Source of the DNA: Marivita sp030148515
GTDB lineage: Bacteria > Pseudomonadota > Alphaproteobacteria > Rhodobacterales > Rhodobacteraceae
Assembly (NCBI RefSeq): GCF_048006345.1
Contig: NZ_CP180351.1
Location: 1-64,000 of the forward strand
Reading direction: 5' to 3'
DNA: 64,000 nt
Positions 25,083 through 33,270 of the stretch are shown here, in pieces (the stretch's first letter is position 1; every line of letters begins with the position of its first letter). The translations under genes were made by a program, and so were the position numbers. The notes beneath the pieces were generated by a model that was given only the letters and a program-made list of their open reading frames with translations, did not search any database and was not told where the DNA came from.

Positions 25083-26228
25083 GTGCACACGGGCCATTAT
25101 ATCTCGGGAGGTGCCCATGGGATTCTGATCCTCTGGGCGCTGTTCGGCGGCATGTTTCGCAGTGATCCACCAGAGCTCCAGGTGGCGGATGTCTCGGTCA
25201 TTTCCGAGGCGCAGTTCGCCGCCATGATGCAGCCGCAGGCGGCACCAACGCTGGGCGAAGAACCCGCAGCCTTGCCACAACCCGAGATCGCTGAGCAGCC
25301 GCCGCAGCCACCTGTTGCCGACGTACAGCCGACGCCACCCCCAGAGCCCGCAGAGCCTGAGGTGGTGCAGCCCGATCCCGTACCGCTGCCTGTGCCTCCG
25401 ACGCCTGAACCCGAAGTGGCGGAAACCCCGCCGCAACCGCCCGAGCCAGACCCTGTACCCGAGGTCGAAGCACCCGAAGTGGCCTTGCGCCCGATCCCGC
25501 GCCCGGCGGATCGTGTCGCCCCCGAGGCTGTGCCGGAACCCGCGCCCGAAGCCGACGTCGCGCCCAATGTGCAGGAAACGATTGAGCGGTCCGATACGCC
25601 CGATGTGACCGAGGCCGAGGAACAACAGGCCACAGCCCCCGAAGCTGCGGCGACCGAGATCGTCACCGAAGCGGAAGAACCAGCGCGTGCGCCTGCCGCA
25701 TCGGTGCGTCCGCAGGTGCGCCCGAACCGTCCTGCGCCAACACCACCGCAAACGGCCGAAGCTCCGACAGAGCCGGCTCCTACGCCTGCAGCCGAGCCTG
25801 CGCCGGCACCGCAGCAAGACAATGCGGCGGCAGATGCCACGGCCTCGGCGATTGCGGGTGCATTGGAAGAGGCTTTGGCCGGAGCAAGCACTGGCGCGGC
25901 AAGTGGTCCGCCGCTCACCCAGGGGGAAACCGACGGCTTCCGCATTGCTGTGCAGGATTGCTGGGTGGTCGATGTCGGCTCGCAAGCATCCAATGTCACT
26001 GTTACGGTAGGGTTTGACATGGATCGTTCCGGCCGCGTTGTGAGTTCAAGTCTGAGATTGCTGTCGTCCGAAGGTGGCAGCGGTTCGGCGGTGGACACCG
26101 CGTTCCAGGCCGCGCGACGGGCGATTTTGCGGTGCCAGGGCGATGGGTATAGCCTGCCGCCAGAAAAGTTTGACCAGTGGAAGACCGTCGAGATGACGTT
26201 CAACCCCGAGAGTATGAGGATCCGATGA
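25083..26228 (+). CDS. tolA: Tol-Pal periplasm-spanning protein TolA
   Basis: A 381-residue protein with one N-terminal membrane helix (GGAHGILILWALFGGMF), a long Pro/Glu/Ala-rich periplasmic arm (about 50-270), and a C-terminal TolA/TonB-like domain (DGFRIAVQDCWVVD to the end). It links the TolQR motor to Pal in the outer membrane during cell constriction. The arm here is Pro/Glu rich rather than the Ala/Lys helix of E. coli, as is common in alphaproteobacteria. The start is GTG at 25083, and the 3' end overlaps tolB by 4 bp. Confidence 0.9.
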   Translation: MHTGHYISGGAHGILILWALFGGMFRSDPPELQVADVSVISEAQFAAMMQPQAAPTLGEEPAALPQPEIAEQPPQPPVADVQPTPPPEPAEPEVVQPDPVPLPVPPTPEPEVAETPPQPPEPDPVPEVEAPEVALRPIPRPADRVAPEAVPEPAPEADVAPNVQETIERSDTPDVTEAEEQQATAPEAAATEIVTEAEEPARAPAASVRPQVRPNRPAPTPPQTAEAPTEPAPTPAAEPAPAPQQDNAAADATASAIAGALEEALAGASTGAASGPPLTQGETDGFRIAVQDCWVVDVGSQASNVTVTVGFDMDRSGRVVSSSLRLLSSEGGSGSAVDTAFQAARRAILRCQGDGYSLPPEKFDQWKTVEMTFNPESMRIR

Positions 26229-27550
26229 AACAGATCGTCGCGTCACTGTTGGCTGTATTGGTATGGGCGGTCAGCGCGCCGGGTGTGGTTCTGGCACAGG
26301 GCGGTCCACTCAGGATCGAGATCACGGAGGGCGTGGTCGAACCATTGCCCTATGCGGTGCCCGATTTCGTCGGGGAAACCGCAGGAGCACAGGACTTGGC
26401 GCAGCAGATCGCGCGGGTGGTTGCAGACGACCTGACCGGAACCGGCCTGTTCCGTGAAGTCCCGCGTGAGGCGCATATCAGCCAGATCACCAGCTTTGGC
26501 AGTCCGGTGCAATTTGCCGACTGGAAGGCGATCAATGCGCAGGCGCTGATCACCGGAGCGGTCAGTTCCGAAGGTGGGCGTATCGTGGTGAAGTTCCGCG
26601 TGTGGGACGTGTTCGCCGGTACGGAGCTGGGGCAGGGCATGCAGTTCGCGGGAACGCCGGATGGCTGGCGGCGCATGGCGCACAAGGTGGCCGATCAGGT
26701 CTATAGCCGGATCACGGGCGAGTCGGGGTATTTCGACAGCCGCGTGGTGTTCGTGTCGGAAAGCGGTCCGAAAGATCAGCGCGCCAAACGGCTTGCTGTC
26801 ATGGATTACGACGGCGCCAATGTGCAGTACCTGACCGGGGGCAACGCTCTTGTTCTGGCACCGCGCTTTTCGGAAAACGGACAGCGGGTGCTCTATACAA
26901 GCTACGAAACCGGCATGCCGCGTGTTCACGTGCTCGAGGTGGGGACGGTTCAAAGCCGTATCCTGCAAGGGCAGGATGGTGTGATGAGCTTTGCACCGCG
27001 GTTTGCGCCGAACGGGCAGACCGTCGTCTATTCGCTGACCCAAGGGTCGAACACAGATATCTGGGCCATGGATATCGGCAGCGGCGGGACGCGCCAGTTG
27101 ACGAGCGCGCCGTCGATTGAAACCGCGCCGAGCTATTCGCCCGATGGCAGCCAGATCGTGTTTGAGAGCGACCGGTCAGGCACGCAGCAATTGTACGTCA
27201 TGCCCGCCTCTGGTGGCGAGGCGCGGCGGATCAGTTTCGGTCAGGGGCGCTATTCCACTCCGGTCTGGTCTCCGCGCGGTGACATGATTGCATTTACAAA
27301 GCAGAATGCGGGGCGGTTCCACATCGGTGTGATGCGGACAGACGGGTCCGAAGAGCGGCTTTTGACGGCCTCCTTCCTAGATGAAGGTCCGACATGGGCA
27401 CCGAATGGCCGCGTCATCATGTTCGCACGCGAAACGCAGGGCGCGCAGGGGTCGTCGTCGCTCTATACGGTGGATATCTCGGGCCGGAACCTCAAGCGCG
27501 TGCGTACGCCCGAAGGTGCGTCGGACCCAAGCTGGGGGCCGCTCCAGTGA
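26225..27550 (+). CDS. tolB: Tol-Pal periplasmic beta-propeller TolB
   Basis: A 441-residue exported protein: signal peptide MKQIVASLLAVLVWAVSAPG with cleavage near ...VLAQG, an N-terminal TolB domain (about 25-165), then a six-bladed propeller marked by repeats such as FSENGQRVLYTS, FAPNGQTVVYS, YSPDGSQIVFES and WSPRGDMIAFT. It binds Pal and is released by TolA. The start overlaps the tolA stop (ATGA). Confidence 0.96.
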   Translation: MKQIVASLLAVLVWAVSAPGVVLAQGGPLRIEITEGVVEPLPYAVPDFVGETAGAQDLAQQIARVVADDLTGTGLFREVPREAHISQITSFGSPVQFADWKAINAQALITGAVSSEGGRIVVKFRVWDVFAGTELGQGMQFAGTPDGWRRMAHKVADQVYSRITGESGYFDSRVVFVSESGPKDQRAKRLAVMDYDGANVQYLTGGNALVLAPRFSENGQRVLYTSYETGMPRVHVLEVGTVQSRILQGQDGVMSFAPRFAPNGQTVVYSLTQGSNTDIWAMDIGSGGTRQLTSAPSIETAPSYSPDGSQIVFESDRSGTQQLYVMPASGGEARRISFGQGRYSTPVWSPRGDMIAFTKQNAGRFHIGVMRTDGSEERLLTASFLDEGPTWAPNGRVIMFARETQGAQGSSSLYTVDISGRNLKRVRTPEGASDPSWGPLQ

Positions 27551-27588
27551 CGAGCGCATGTTCACCAGAAATTTATGTGCGGCTGTCA

Positions 27589-27608
27589 GAATTTTCGTAC
27601 GAAAATTC
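27589..27608. repeat. 20-bp perfect palindrome between tolB and pal
   Basis: GAATTTTCGTACGAAAATTC is a perfect 20-base palindrome 38 bp after tolB and 77 bp before pal. It could be a transcription-factor dyad or an RNA hairpin uncoupling pal from tolB. No T-run follows. Confidence 0.6.
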
Positions 27609-27685
27609 GGACGCAGCGCAGACGACTAGGCGCAGCGATACGGCTGTGGTAGTTTTGAACCAATCATAAGAGAGCAGGACATCCC

Positions 27686-28204
27686 ATGCGACTAACCGCA
27701 AAACTCACAATGCTGATGGCCGTTCTGGCCGTGTCGGCCTGTACCAATGCCAATCGCTTTGACAATGACGCCGTGGACCTCAACGCGGCAACCGGCAGTG
27801 CCGGGGGCATCTTGCCCGGCAGTGCGAGCGATCCAAGTTCGCCCGCCTATTTTCAGCAGACCGTCGGTGACCGCGTTCTGTTCGCCGTCGATCAATCTTC
27901 GCTCAGCCCCGAAGCGCGGGCCACGTTGGATGGACAGGCACAGTGGTTGCTGACCAATTCCGACTACAATGCGGTGATCGAAGGCCATGCCGATGAACAG
28001 GGCACCCGCGCCTACAACCTCGCGCTGGGCGCGCGTCGCGCCAATGCGGTGATGGAATACCTGATCGGGCAAGGCATTCCGTCCAGCCGGTTGCGCTTTG
28101 TGAGCTACGGCAAGGAACGCCCGATTGAGATCTGCTCGGACAAATCCTGTTACTCCAAGAACCGGCGGGCCGTGACAATCATTTCCGCCGGATTGACAGG
28201 CTGA
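27686..28204 (+). CDS. pal: Peptidoglycan-associated lipoprotein Pal
   Basis: A 172-residue outer-membrane lipoprotein. The lipobox LAVSAC gives acylated Cys19. The OmpA-like peptidoglycan-binding domain includes VLFAVDQSSLSPEARATLDG, EGHADEQGTRAYNLALGARR (with the Asp/Arg pair that binds diaminopimelate) and NRRAVTI. It anchors the outer membrane to the wall and receives force from TolA/TolB. It is separated from tolB by 135 bp containing a palindrome, so it may have its own promoter. Confidence 0.97.
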   Translation: MRLTAKLTMLMAVLAVSACTNANRFDNDAVDLNAATGSAGGILPGSASDPSSPAYFQQTVGDRVLFAVDQSSLSPEARATLDGQAQWLLTNSDYNAVIEGHADEQGTRAYNLALGARRANAVMEYLIGQGIPSSRLRFVSYGKERPIEICSDKSCYSKNRRAVTIISAGLTG

Positions 28205-28215
28205 CGGAGATCACA

Positions 28216-29037
28216 ATGCGTTTGAGGGGGATTTTTCTGGGATGTGCTTTGGCCTTTGCTCCGCTTGCGGGGCAGGCGCAGGAAACGCTTGCAGACATCC
28301 GGCAGGACATGTCGGTGCTGTTTGTCGAGATCCAGAAGCTCAAACGCGAGCTGAGCACAACCGGAGGTTCCTCGCTTGCGTTGCCAGCAGGTGCGTTGGA
28401 CCGGCTCTATGCGATCGAAAGCGAATTGCAGCGTCTTACGGCCAAGACCGAAGAACTGGAATTCCGCGTCGGGCGCGTGGCCGAGGACGGCGCGCAGCGT
28501 CTTGGCGATCTGGAATTCCGGTTGTGCGAGCTGGAGACCGGCTGCGACATCGGCGCGTTGGGTCAGACCCCGACGCTTGGCGGCGTTCCCCAGTCGCCCA
28601 GCGTTCCTTCCGTCCAGCCTGCCGCACCGCAGGCGGGTGGCACGCAATTGGCAGTTGGTGAAGAAACGGACTTTCGGCGAGCCGGGGAGGCGCTCGCCAA
28701 CAGTGACTTTCAATCCGCCGCAGACCAGTTTGCGGCCTTTCGCCAGACCTATCCGGGTGGACCGCTAGAAGCGCAGGCGCTGGTGGCCGAAGGCCGGGCG
28801 CTTGAAGGATTGGGCAACACGCGCGATGCGGCGCGCCGCTATCTCGAGGCATATGCCGGCTATCCCAACGATGCCGCCGGTCCAGAGGCGCTGTGGCGAC
28901 TGGGCGCGGCTTTGGGGGCGCTTGGGAACCTGGCCGAGGCGTGTGTGACGCTAAATGAGGTGGCTGGTCGTTATCCGGGCAGCAGCGATGCGATTGCGCA
29001 GGCCGATGCCGCCAAAGACCGGCTGAGTTGCCAGTGA
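28216..29037 (+). CDS. cpoB: Cell division coordinator CpoB (YbgF)
   Basis: A 273-residue exported protein: signal peptide (LRGIFLGCALAFAPLAGQAQ), an N-terminal coiled coil (about 25-105, with LADIRQDMSVLFVEIQKLKR and LQRLTAKTEELEFRVGRV), a Gly/Pro/Gln linker, and three TPR repeats (FRRAGEALANSDFQSAADQF; ALVAEGRALEGLGNTRDAAR; ALWRLGAALGALGNLAEACV). In E. coli CpoB links PBP1B with Tol during division. It overlaps tilS by 4 bp. Confidence 0.92.
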   Translation: MRLRGIFLGCALAFAPLAGQAQETLADIRQDMSVLFVEIQKLKRELSTTGGSSLALPAGALDRLYAIESELQRLTAKTEELEFRVGRVAEDGAQRLGDLEFRLCELETGCDIGALGQTPTLGGVPQSPSVPSVQPAAPQAGGTQLAVGEETDFRRAGEALANSDFQSAADQFAAFRQTYPGGPLEAQALVAEGRALEGLGNTRDAARRYLEAYAGYPNDAAGPEALWRLGAALGALGNLAEACVTLNEVAGRYPGSSDAIAQADAAKDRLSCQ

Positions 29038-30383
29038 CCGATACGCCGCTGTTGCAGCGGTTCGCGGACGCGATGGGGCACTTGCTTGGCCCCGATTTTC
29101 CCTCCGATCTCGGATTGGCCGTCTCCGGTGGCGGTGACAGCATGGCAATGCTGTATCTCGCGCATAACTGGACCCGCACCTATGGTATTCGGCTTTGGGT
29201 GGCGACGGTCGATCACGGCTTGCGCCCGGAAAGTGCCGTTGAGGCCGATATGGTCGCGGAAGAATGTGCGGCACTCGGATGGCCGCATGCCACGGTGCGT
29301 TGGCATTGGGACGGGGTTGGCAATGTGCAGGATGCGGCGCGCCGGGCAAGGTTGTCTCTGATCGACCAGTGGCGCGGAGACCTGCGCCACGTCCTCTTCG
29401 CACATACACTCGACGATCAGGCGGAAACCGTGCTGATGCGTCTGGCGCGGGGGTCGGGAGTTGACGGGCTTTCCGGCATGGCTGCATTTAGAGAGGTCGC
29501 GCCGCATGCGGTGAATGTGCCGGCACTTGAAGCGGCACAGATCGACGGCGTGGCCCCCTGTCGAGACAATGTCATTCCGGGATATACTGTGCTGCGCCCT
29601 TGCCTCGAGATGCAGCGTTCAGAGCTTCGGCACTACCTTCAGGTCCTGAAAGGCCGATGGGTGGAGGACCCAAGCAATGACAACCGTGATTTCGAGCGCG
29701 TGCGCGTTCGTCAATTGTTAAGACATTTGAGCGAGGAAGGGATCACGGCAACCGTTCTTTCGGATACGGCGCGGCGCATGGCCCGTGCGCGCGACGGATT
29801 GAAAGCTCGGCTGGTCGACGCGGTTCGGTCGCTGTCATCTGCTGCACCTCTGGGACAGGTGCGCATTGACCGCGATGGGTTTGCGGCTCTGGACGAGGAA
29901 ACGCGCCTGCGGCTGCTCACTGCAGGGCTATGCTATGTCGCGGCTGCAGAATACAGGCCGCGCGCTGCATCAAGCGAGGCGCTACTGACGCAGGTTCTGT
30001 CCGGCGGCGGTGGCACGCTGCATGGCGCGGAAGTGCTGGTGGAAAAAGCTTACCTGCGGATTGTCCGAGAAGGGGCTGCCGTTGCCAGGGTGGACACCCC
30101 ATTGGGAGAGCTTTGGGACGGGCAATGGCGCTTGGTCGATCCCGCTGGCCTATGCCCCGCCGATGCAACAGTCCACGCCTTGGGCGAAGAGGGCTGGAAG
30201 CAGATCGTGGATAGGTCGGGACTTACCCTTCCTTTCCGGGCGGCTTTGGCATTGCCGTCGGTATGGTCCGACGGCACGCTTTTGGCCTGTCCCGCGCTGG
30301 GGTTTGGGCCGACACTAGACGTGTCCCGCTTTGTGCTTGGGCGGGCAGACACCGGTTTTGAGGCATTTTGTCTTTCGCATTGA
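29034..30383 (+). CDS. tilS: tRNA(Ile)-lysidine synthase
   Basis: A 449-residue N-type ATP pyrophosphatase that converts C34 of tRNA-Ile(CAU) to lysidine. The P-loop is LAVSGGGDSMAML; HTLDDQAETVLMRLARGSG and EDPSNDNRDFERVRVR are the other hallmarks. The GTG at 29034 overlaps the cpoB stop (GTGA) and is preferred over a TTG six bases earlier. It is the usual neighbour of ftsH. Confidence 0.93.
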   Translation: MTDTPLLQRFADAMGHLLGPDFPSDLGLAVSGGGDSMAMLYLAHNWTRTYGIRLWVATVDHGLRPESAVEADMVAEECAALGWPHATVRWHWDGVGNVQDAARRARLSLIDQWRGDLRHVLFAHTLDDQAETVLMRLARGSGVDGLSGMAAFREVAPHAVNVPALEAAQIDGVAPCRDNVIPGYTVLRPCLEMQRSELRHYLQVLKGRWVEDPSNDNRDFERVRVRQLLRHLSEEGITATVLSDTARRMARARDGLKARLVDAVRSLSSAAPLGQVRIDRDGFAALDEETRLRLLTAGLCYVAAAEYRPRAASSEALLTQVLSGGGGTLHGAEVLVEKAYLRIVREGAAVARVDTPLGELWDGQWRLVDPAGLCPADATVHALGEEGWKQIVDRSGLTLPFRAALALPSVWSDGTLLACPALGFGPTLDVSRFVLGRADTGFEAFCLSH

Positions 30384-30462
30384 ACCCGCGCTGCGCATGT
30401 CTATGTTATAGGCCAAGAGACGCGGGCTTTTCCGCCCTTGTCAGATTCAGGAGAAATTTTCC

Positions 30463-32394
30463 TTGGGCAACGCACGAAATATCGCCTTTTGGGTCGTCCT
30501 ATTCCTGTTGATCCTTGCGCTTTTCAACATCTTCTCCGGCGGTGGCAATACGCTTCAAAGCCGTGAGATCAGCTATTCCGATTTCGTGTCGGCCGTTGAA
30601 AACGACACGGTCAGCTCTGTCACACTGGACGGCGAACAGGTTCGGTTCCGCAGCGCGGACGGACAGGACTATGTGACCATCAAACCGGAAGATGCGACGG
30701 TCACCGATCTCTTGATCGCAAATGACGTTCCGATCCGCGCCGAACAGCAGCAGCAATCCGGGTTCCAGTCCTTCCTGCTCAGCCTGCTCCCGTTCCTTCT
30801 TCTGATCGGTGTGTGGATCTATTTCATGAACCGTATGCAGGGCGGTGGCAAAGGCGGTGCGATGGGCTTTGGAAAGTCCAAGGCAAAGCTGCTCACCGAA
30901 AAGCATGGCCGCGTGACCTTTGACGATGTCGCCGGGATCGACGAAGCCAAGGAAGAGCTTGAGGAAATCGTGGAATTCCTGCGAAATCCGCAGCGGTTCT
31001 CGCGTCTGGGCGGCAAGATCCCGAAAGGTGCATTGCTCGTCGGTCCTCCGGGTACCGGTAAGACGCTGCTCGCGCGCGCCATTGCAGGCGAAGCGGGGGT
31101 GCCGTTCTTCACAATCTCGGGTTCCGACTTTGTGGAAATGTTCGTCGGAGTTGGTGCCAGCCGCGTCCGCGATATGTTTGAACAGGCGAAAAAGAACGCG
31201 CCATGTATCGTTTTCATCGACGAGATTGACGCCGTCGGCCGCGCCCGCGGTGCCGGTTATGGTGGCGGCAACGATGAACGGGAACAGACGCTGAACCAGC
31301 TTCTGGTCGAAATGGACGGGTTTGAGGCGAACGAAGGTGTGATCATCGTCGCTGCGACCAACCGTCGTGACGTGCTGGACCCCGCTCTGCTGCGTCCGGG
31401 TCGTTTCGATCGTCAGGTCACGGTGCCGAACCCCGACATCAAGGGCCGGGAAAAGATCCTTGGTGTGCATGCGCGCAAGACGCCGTTGGGCCCGGATGTG
31501 GACCTGCGCATCATCGCACGCGGAACGCCGGGGTTCTCGGGCGCTGATCTGGCGAACCTCGTGAACGAAGCCGCACTTATGGCGGCGCGCGTCGGGCGTC
31601 GTTTCGTGACGATGGAAGATTTCGAGAACGCCAAGGACAAGGTCATGATGGGCGCGGAACGCCGCTCCATGGTGCTGACGCCGGATCAAAAGGAAAAAAC
31701 CGCCTACCACGAGGCAGGTCACGCCGTGGTTGGTCTGGCTCTGCCGCAATGTGATCCGGTCTACAAGGCAACGATCATTCCGCGCGGTGGCGCGCTGGGG
31801 ATGGTTGTGTCTCTGCCGGAAATCGACCGCCTGAACTGGCACAAGTCCGAATGCGAGGAAAAGCTGGCCATGACCATGGCGGGCAAGGCCGCCGAGATCA
31901 TCAAATACGGCCCTGAAAACGTGTCGAACGGCCCTGCGGGGGACATTCAGCAGGCCTCCGCTTTGGCCCGTGCGATGGTGTTGCAATGGGGCATGTCCGA
32001 CAAAGTGGGCAATATCGATTACCGCGAAGCTGCGGAAGGCTATAGCGGCAACACCGCCGGGTTCTCGGTGTCGGCCAACACCAAGGAAATGATCGAGCAA
32101 GAGGTGAAACGGTTCATCCAGGACGCGTACGAACGCGCCTTCGCCATTCTGACCGAGCGTAAGGATGAATGGGAACGTTTGGCGCAGGGGCTTCTGGAAT
32201 ACGAGACCCTGACCGGCGAAGAGATCAAACGCGTGATGCGGGGCGAATCTCCGCAGGCGGGTGACGATGATGATCCGGGCGACGTTGCTGAAAAACCAAG
32301 CATCACGGCGATCCCGAAGACCAAGGCCAAGACCAAGGCCAAGACCAAGGCCCGCAAGGACGACGGTGATCTGGAGCCGGAACCAACGCTCTGA
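30463..32394 (+). CDS. ftsH: ATP-dependent zinc metalloprotease FtsH
   Basis: A 643-residue membrane protease. Membrane helix 1 is at about 6-26, a small periplasmic domain follows, and helix 2 is at about 104-124. The AAA+ module has Walker A GPPGTGKT (about 194-201), Walker B IVFIDEIDAVG, and the second region of homology (LDPALLRPGRFDRQV). The peptidase zinc motif HEAGH is at about 416-420. The C-terminus is a Lys/Thr/Ala repeat tail. No ATG fits: TTG at 30463 is preceded by AGGAG (30449-30453) at 9 nt. It degrades misassembled membrane proteins and regulators such as LpxC. Confidence 0.96.
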   Translation: MGNARNIAFWVVLFLLILALFNIFSGGGNTLQSREISYSDFVSAVENDTVSSVTLDGEQVRFRSADGQDYVTIKPEDATVTDLLIANDVPIRAEQQQQSGFQSFLLSLLPFLLLIGVWIYFMNRMQGGGKGGAMGFGKSKAKLLTEKHGRVTFDDVAGIDEAKEELEEIVEFLRNPQRFSRLGGKIPKGALLVGPPGTGKTLLARAIAGEAGVPFFTISGSDFVEMFVGVGASRVRDMFEQAKKNAPCIVFIDEIDAVGRARGAGYGGGNDEREQTLNQLLVEMDGFEANEGVIIVAATNRRDVLDPALLRPGRFDRQVTVPNPDIKGREKILGVHARKTPLGPDVDLRIIARGTPGFSGADLANLVNEAALMAARVGRRFVTMEDFENAKDKVMMGAERRSMVLTPDQKEKTAYHEAGHAVVGLALPQCDPVYKATIIPRGGALGMVVSLPEIDRLNWHKSECEEKLAMTMAGKAAEIIKYGPENVSNGPAGDIQQASALARAMVLQWGMSDKVGNIDYREAAEGYSGNTAGFSVSANTKEMIEQEVKRFIQDAYERAFAILTERKDEWERLAQGLLEYETLTGEEIKRVMRGESPQAGDDDDPGDVAEKPSITAIPKTKAKTKAKTKARKDDGDLEPEPTL

Positions 32395-32414
32395 TCCTCT
32401 TACATTGACGGCAC

Positions 32415-32444
32415 AAACCCCGGCGTCCTGGCGTCGGGGTTTTT
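32415..32444 (+). terminator. intrinsic terminator after ftsH
   Basis: AACCCCG...CGGGGTT forms a 7-bp stem, extended by inner GCG/CGT-type pairs around a short loop, followed by TTTT. It ends the ruv-tol-ftsH region 20 bp after the ftsH stop. Confidence 0.85.
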
Positions 32445-32525
32445 CTTTGCCGCTTTGTCATCTTTCGGGTTGTCCATCGACGGAAGCCGCGTTTTCTTGC
32501 GCAAAAACGTTTCTGGAGATGTGCT

Positions 32526-33122
32526 GTGCCCGCCCTCAAATCTACTGATTTCACCGCCGTCGTTCGCTGGATCGGATGCGTTCCCCTTGCGGGTGAGGCG
32601 ATCCTGTCGGCGCCGTTGGACCGCTTGGAGCTTGGGTTTGACGGACCGCTGGGTGAGCGTCATTCAGGACGGACAAGGCCATCCTGCAGCCGGGTCACCA
32701 CTCAACATCCACGCGGCACGGACATCGCGAACGTGCGTCAATTGTCAGTTCTGTCGACCGAGGATCTGACCGCGATCGCATCGGATATGGGTTTGGACGC
32801 AATCGATCCCGTCTGGTTGGGCGCAACCCTCGTGATCGAAGGGATCCCCGATTTCACATATGTGCCGCCATCGTCGCGCCTGCAGGGGCCGGACGGCGTC
32901 ACGCTGATCGTGGATATGGAGAACCGCCCCTGCCACCTTCCTGCGCGCGAGATCGAAGCGGTGCATCCGGGCAAGGGAAAGGCATTCAAGACTGCCGCGC
33001 GGAATCGCCGGGGAGTGACCGCCTGGGTCGAACGACCGGGAACGCTCGCTCTGGGTGACAGCCTTCGGCTGCATGTGCCTGATCAGCCGGTCTGGCCACA
33101 TCTCGAAGCTGCGCGTTCGTAG
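32526..33122 (+). CDS. MOSC-domain protein
   Basis: A 198-residue protein with the MOSC (molybdenum cofactor sulfurase C-terminal) pattern: RPSCSRVTTQHPRGTDIANVRQLSVLSTED, DPVWLGATLVIEGIPDFTYVPPSSRL and NRPCHLPAREIE with the conserved Cys. MOSC domains bind or transfer sulfur at Moco enzymes. A molybdoenzyme is encoded in the window (soxC), but 15 kb away. The start appears to be GTG at 32526, with GGAG about 8 nt upstream. Confidence 0.8.
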   Translation: MPALKSTDFTAVVRWIGCVPLAGEAILSAPLDRLELGFDGPLGERHSGRTRPSCSRVTTQHPRGTDIANVRQLSVLSTEDLTAIASDMGLDAIDPVWLGATLVIEGIPDFTYVPPSSRLQGPDGVTLIVDMENRPCHLPAREIEAVHPGKGKAFKTAARNRRGVTAWVERPGTLALGDSLRLHVPDQPVWPHLEAARS

Positions 33123-33270
33123 CGTAAACGCCGTGGTGTTTCCGATTGGCGTCGGCGCGGTAATGATCCCGCCGCAGTTTAGCCGGGAAGTGTCGGTTTC
33201 ACCGTGCCACGGCTCTGGTGCACAAAGGTATGCGTGGGGCAAATGACGTTCCGAACAGGGGAGCCCTTTC

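Noticed and set aside
24543..25985. A 480-codon minus-strand frame opposite tolR/tolA
   Set aside because: The Arg/Gly/Cys-rich low-complexity product mirrors the Pro/Glu-rich TolA arm; no motif or ribosome site.
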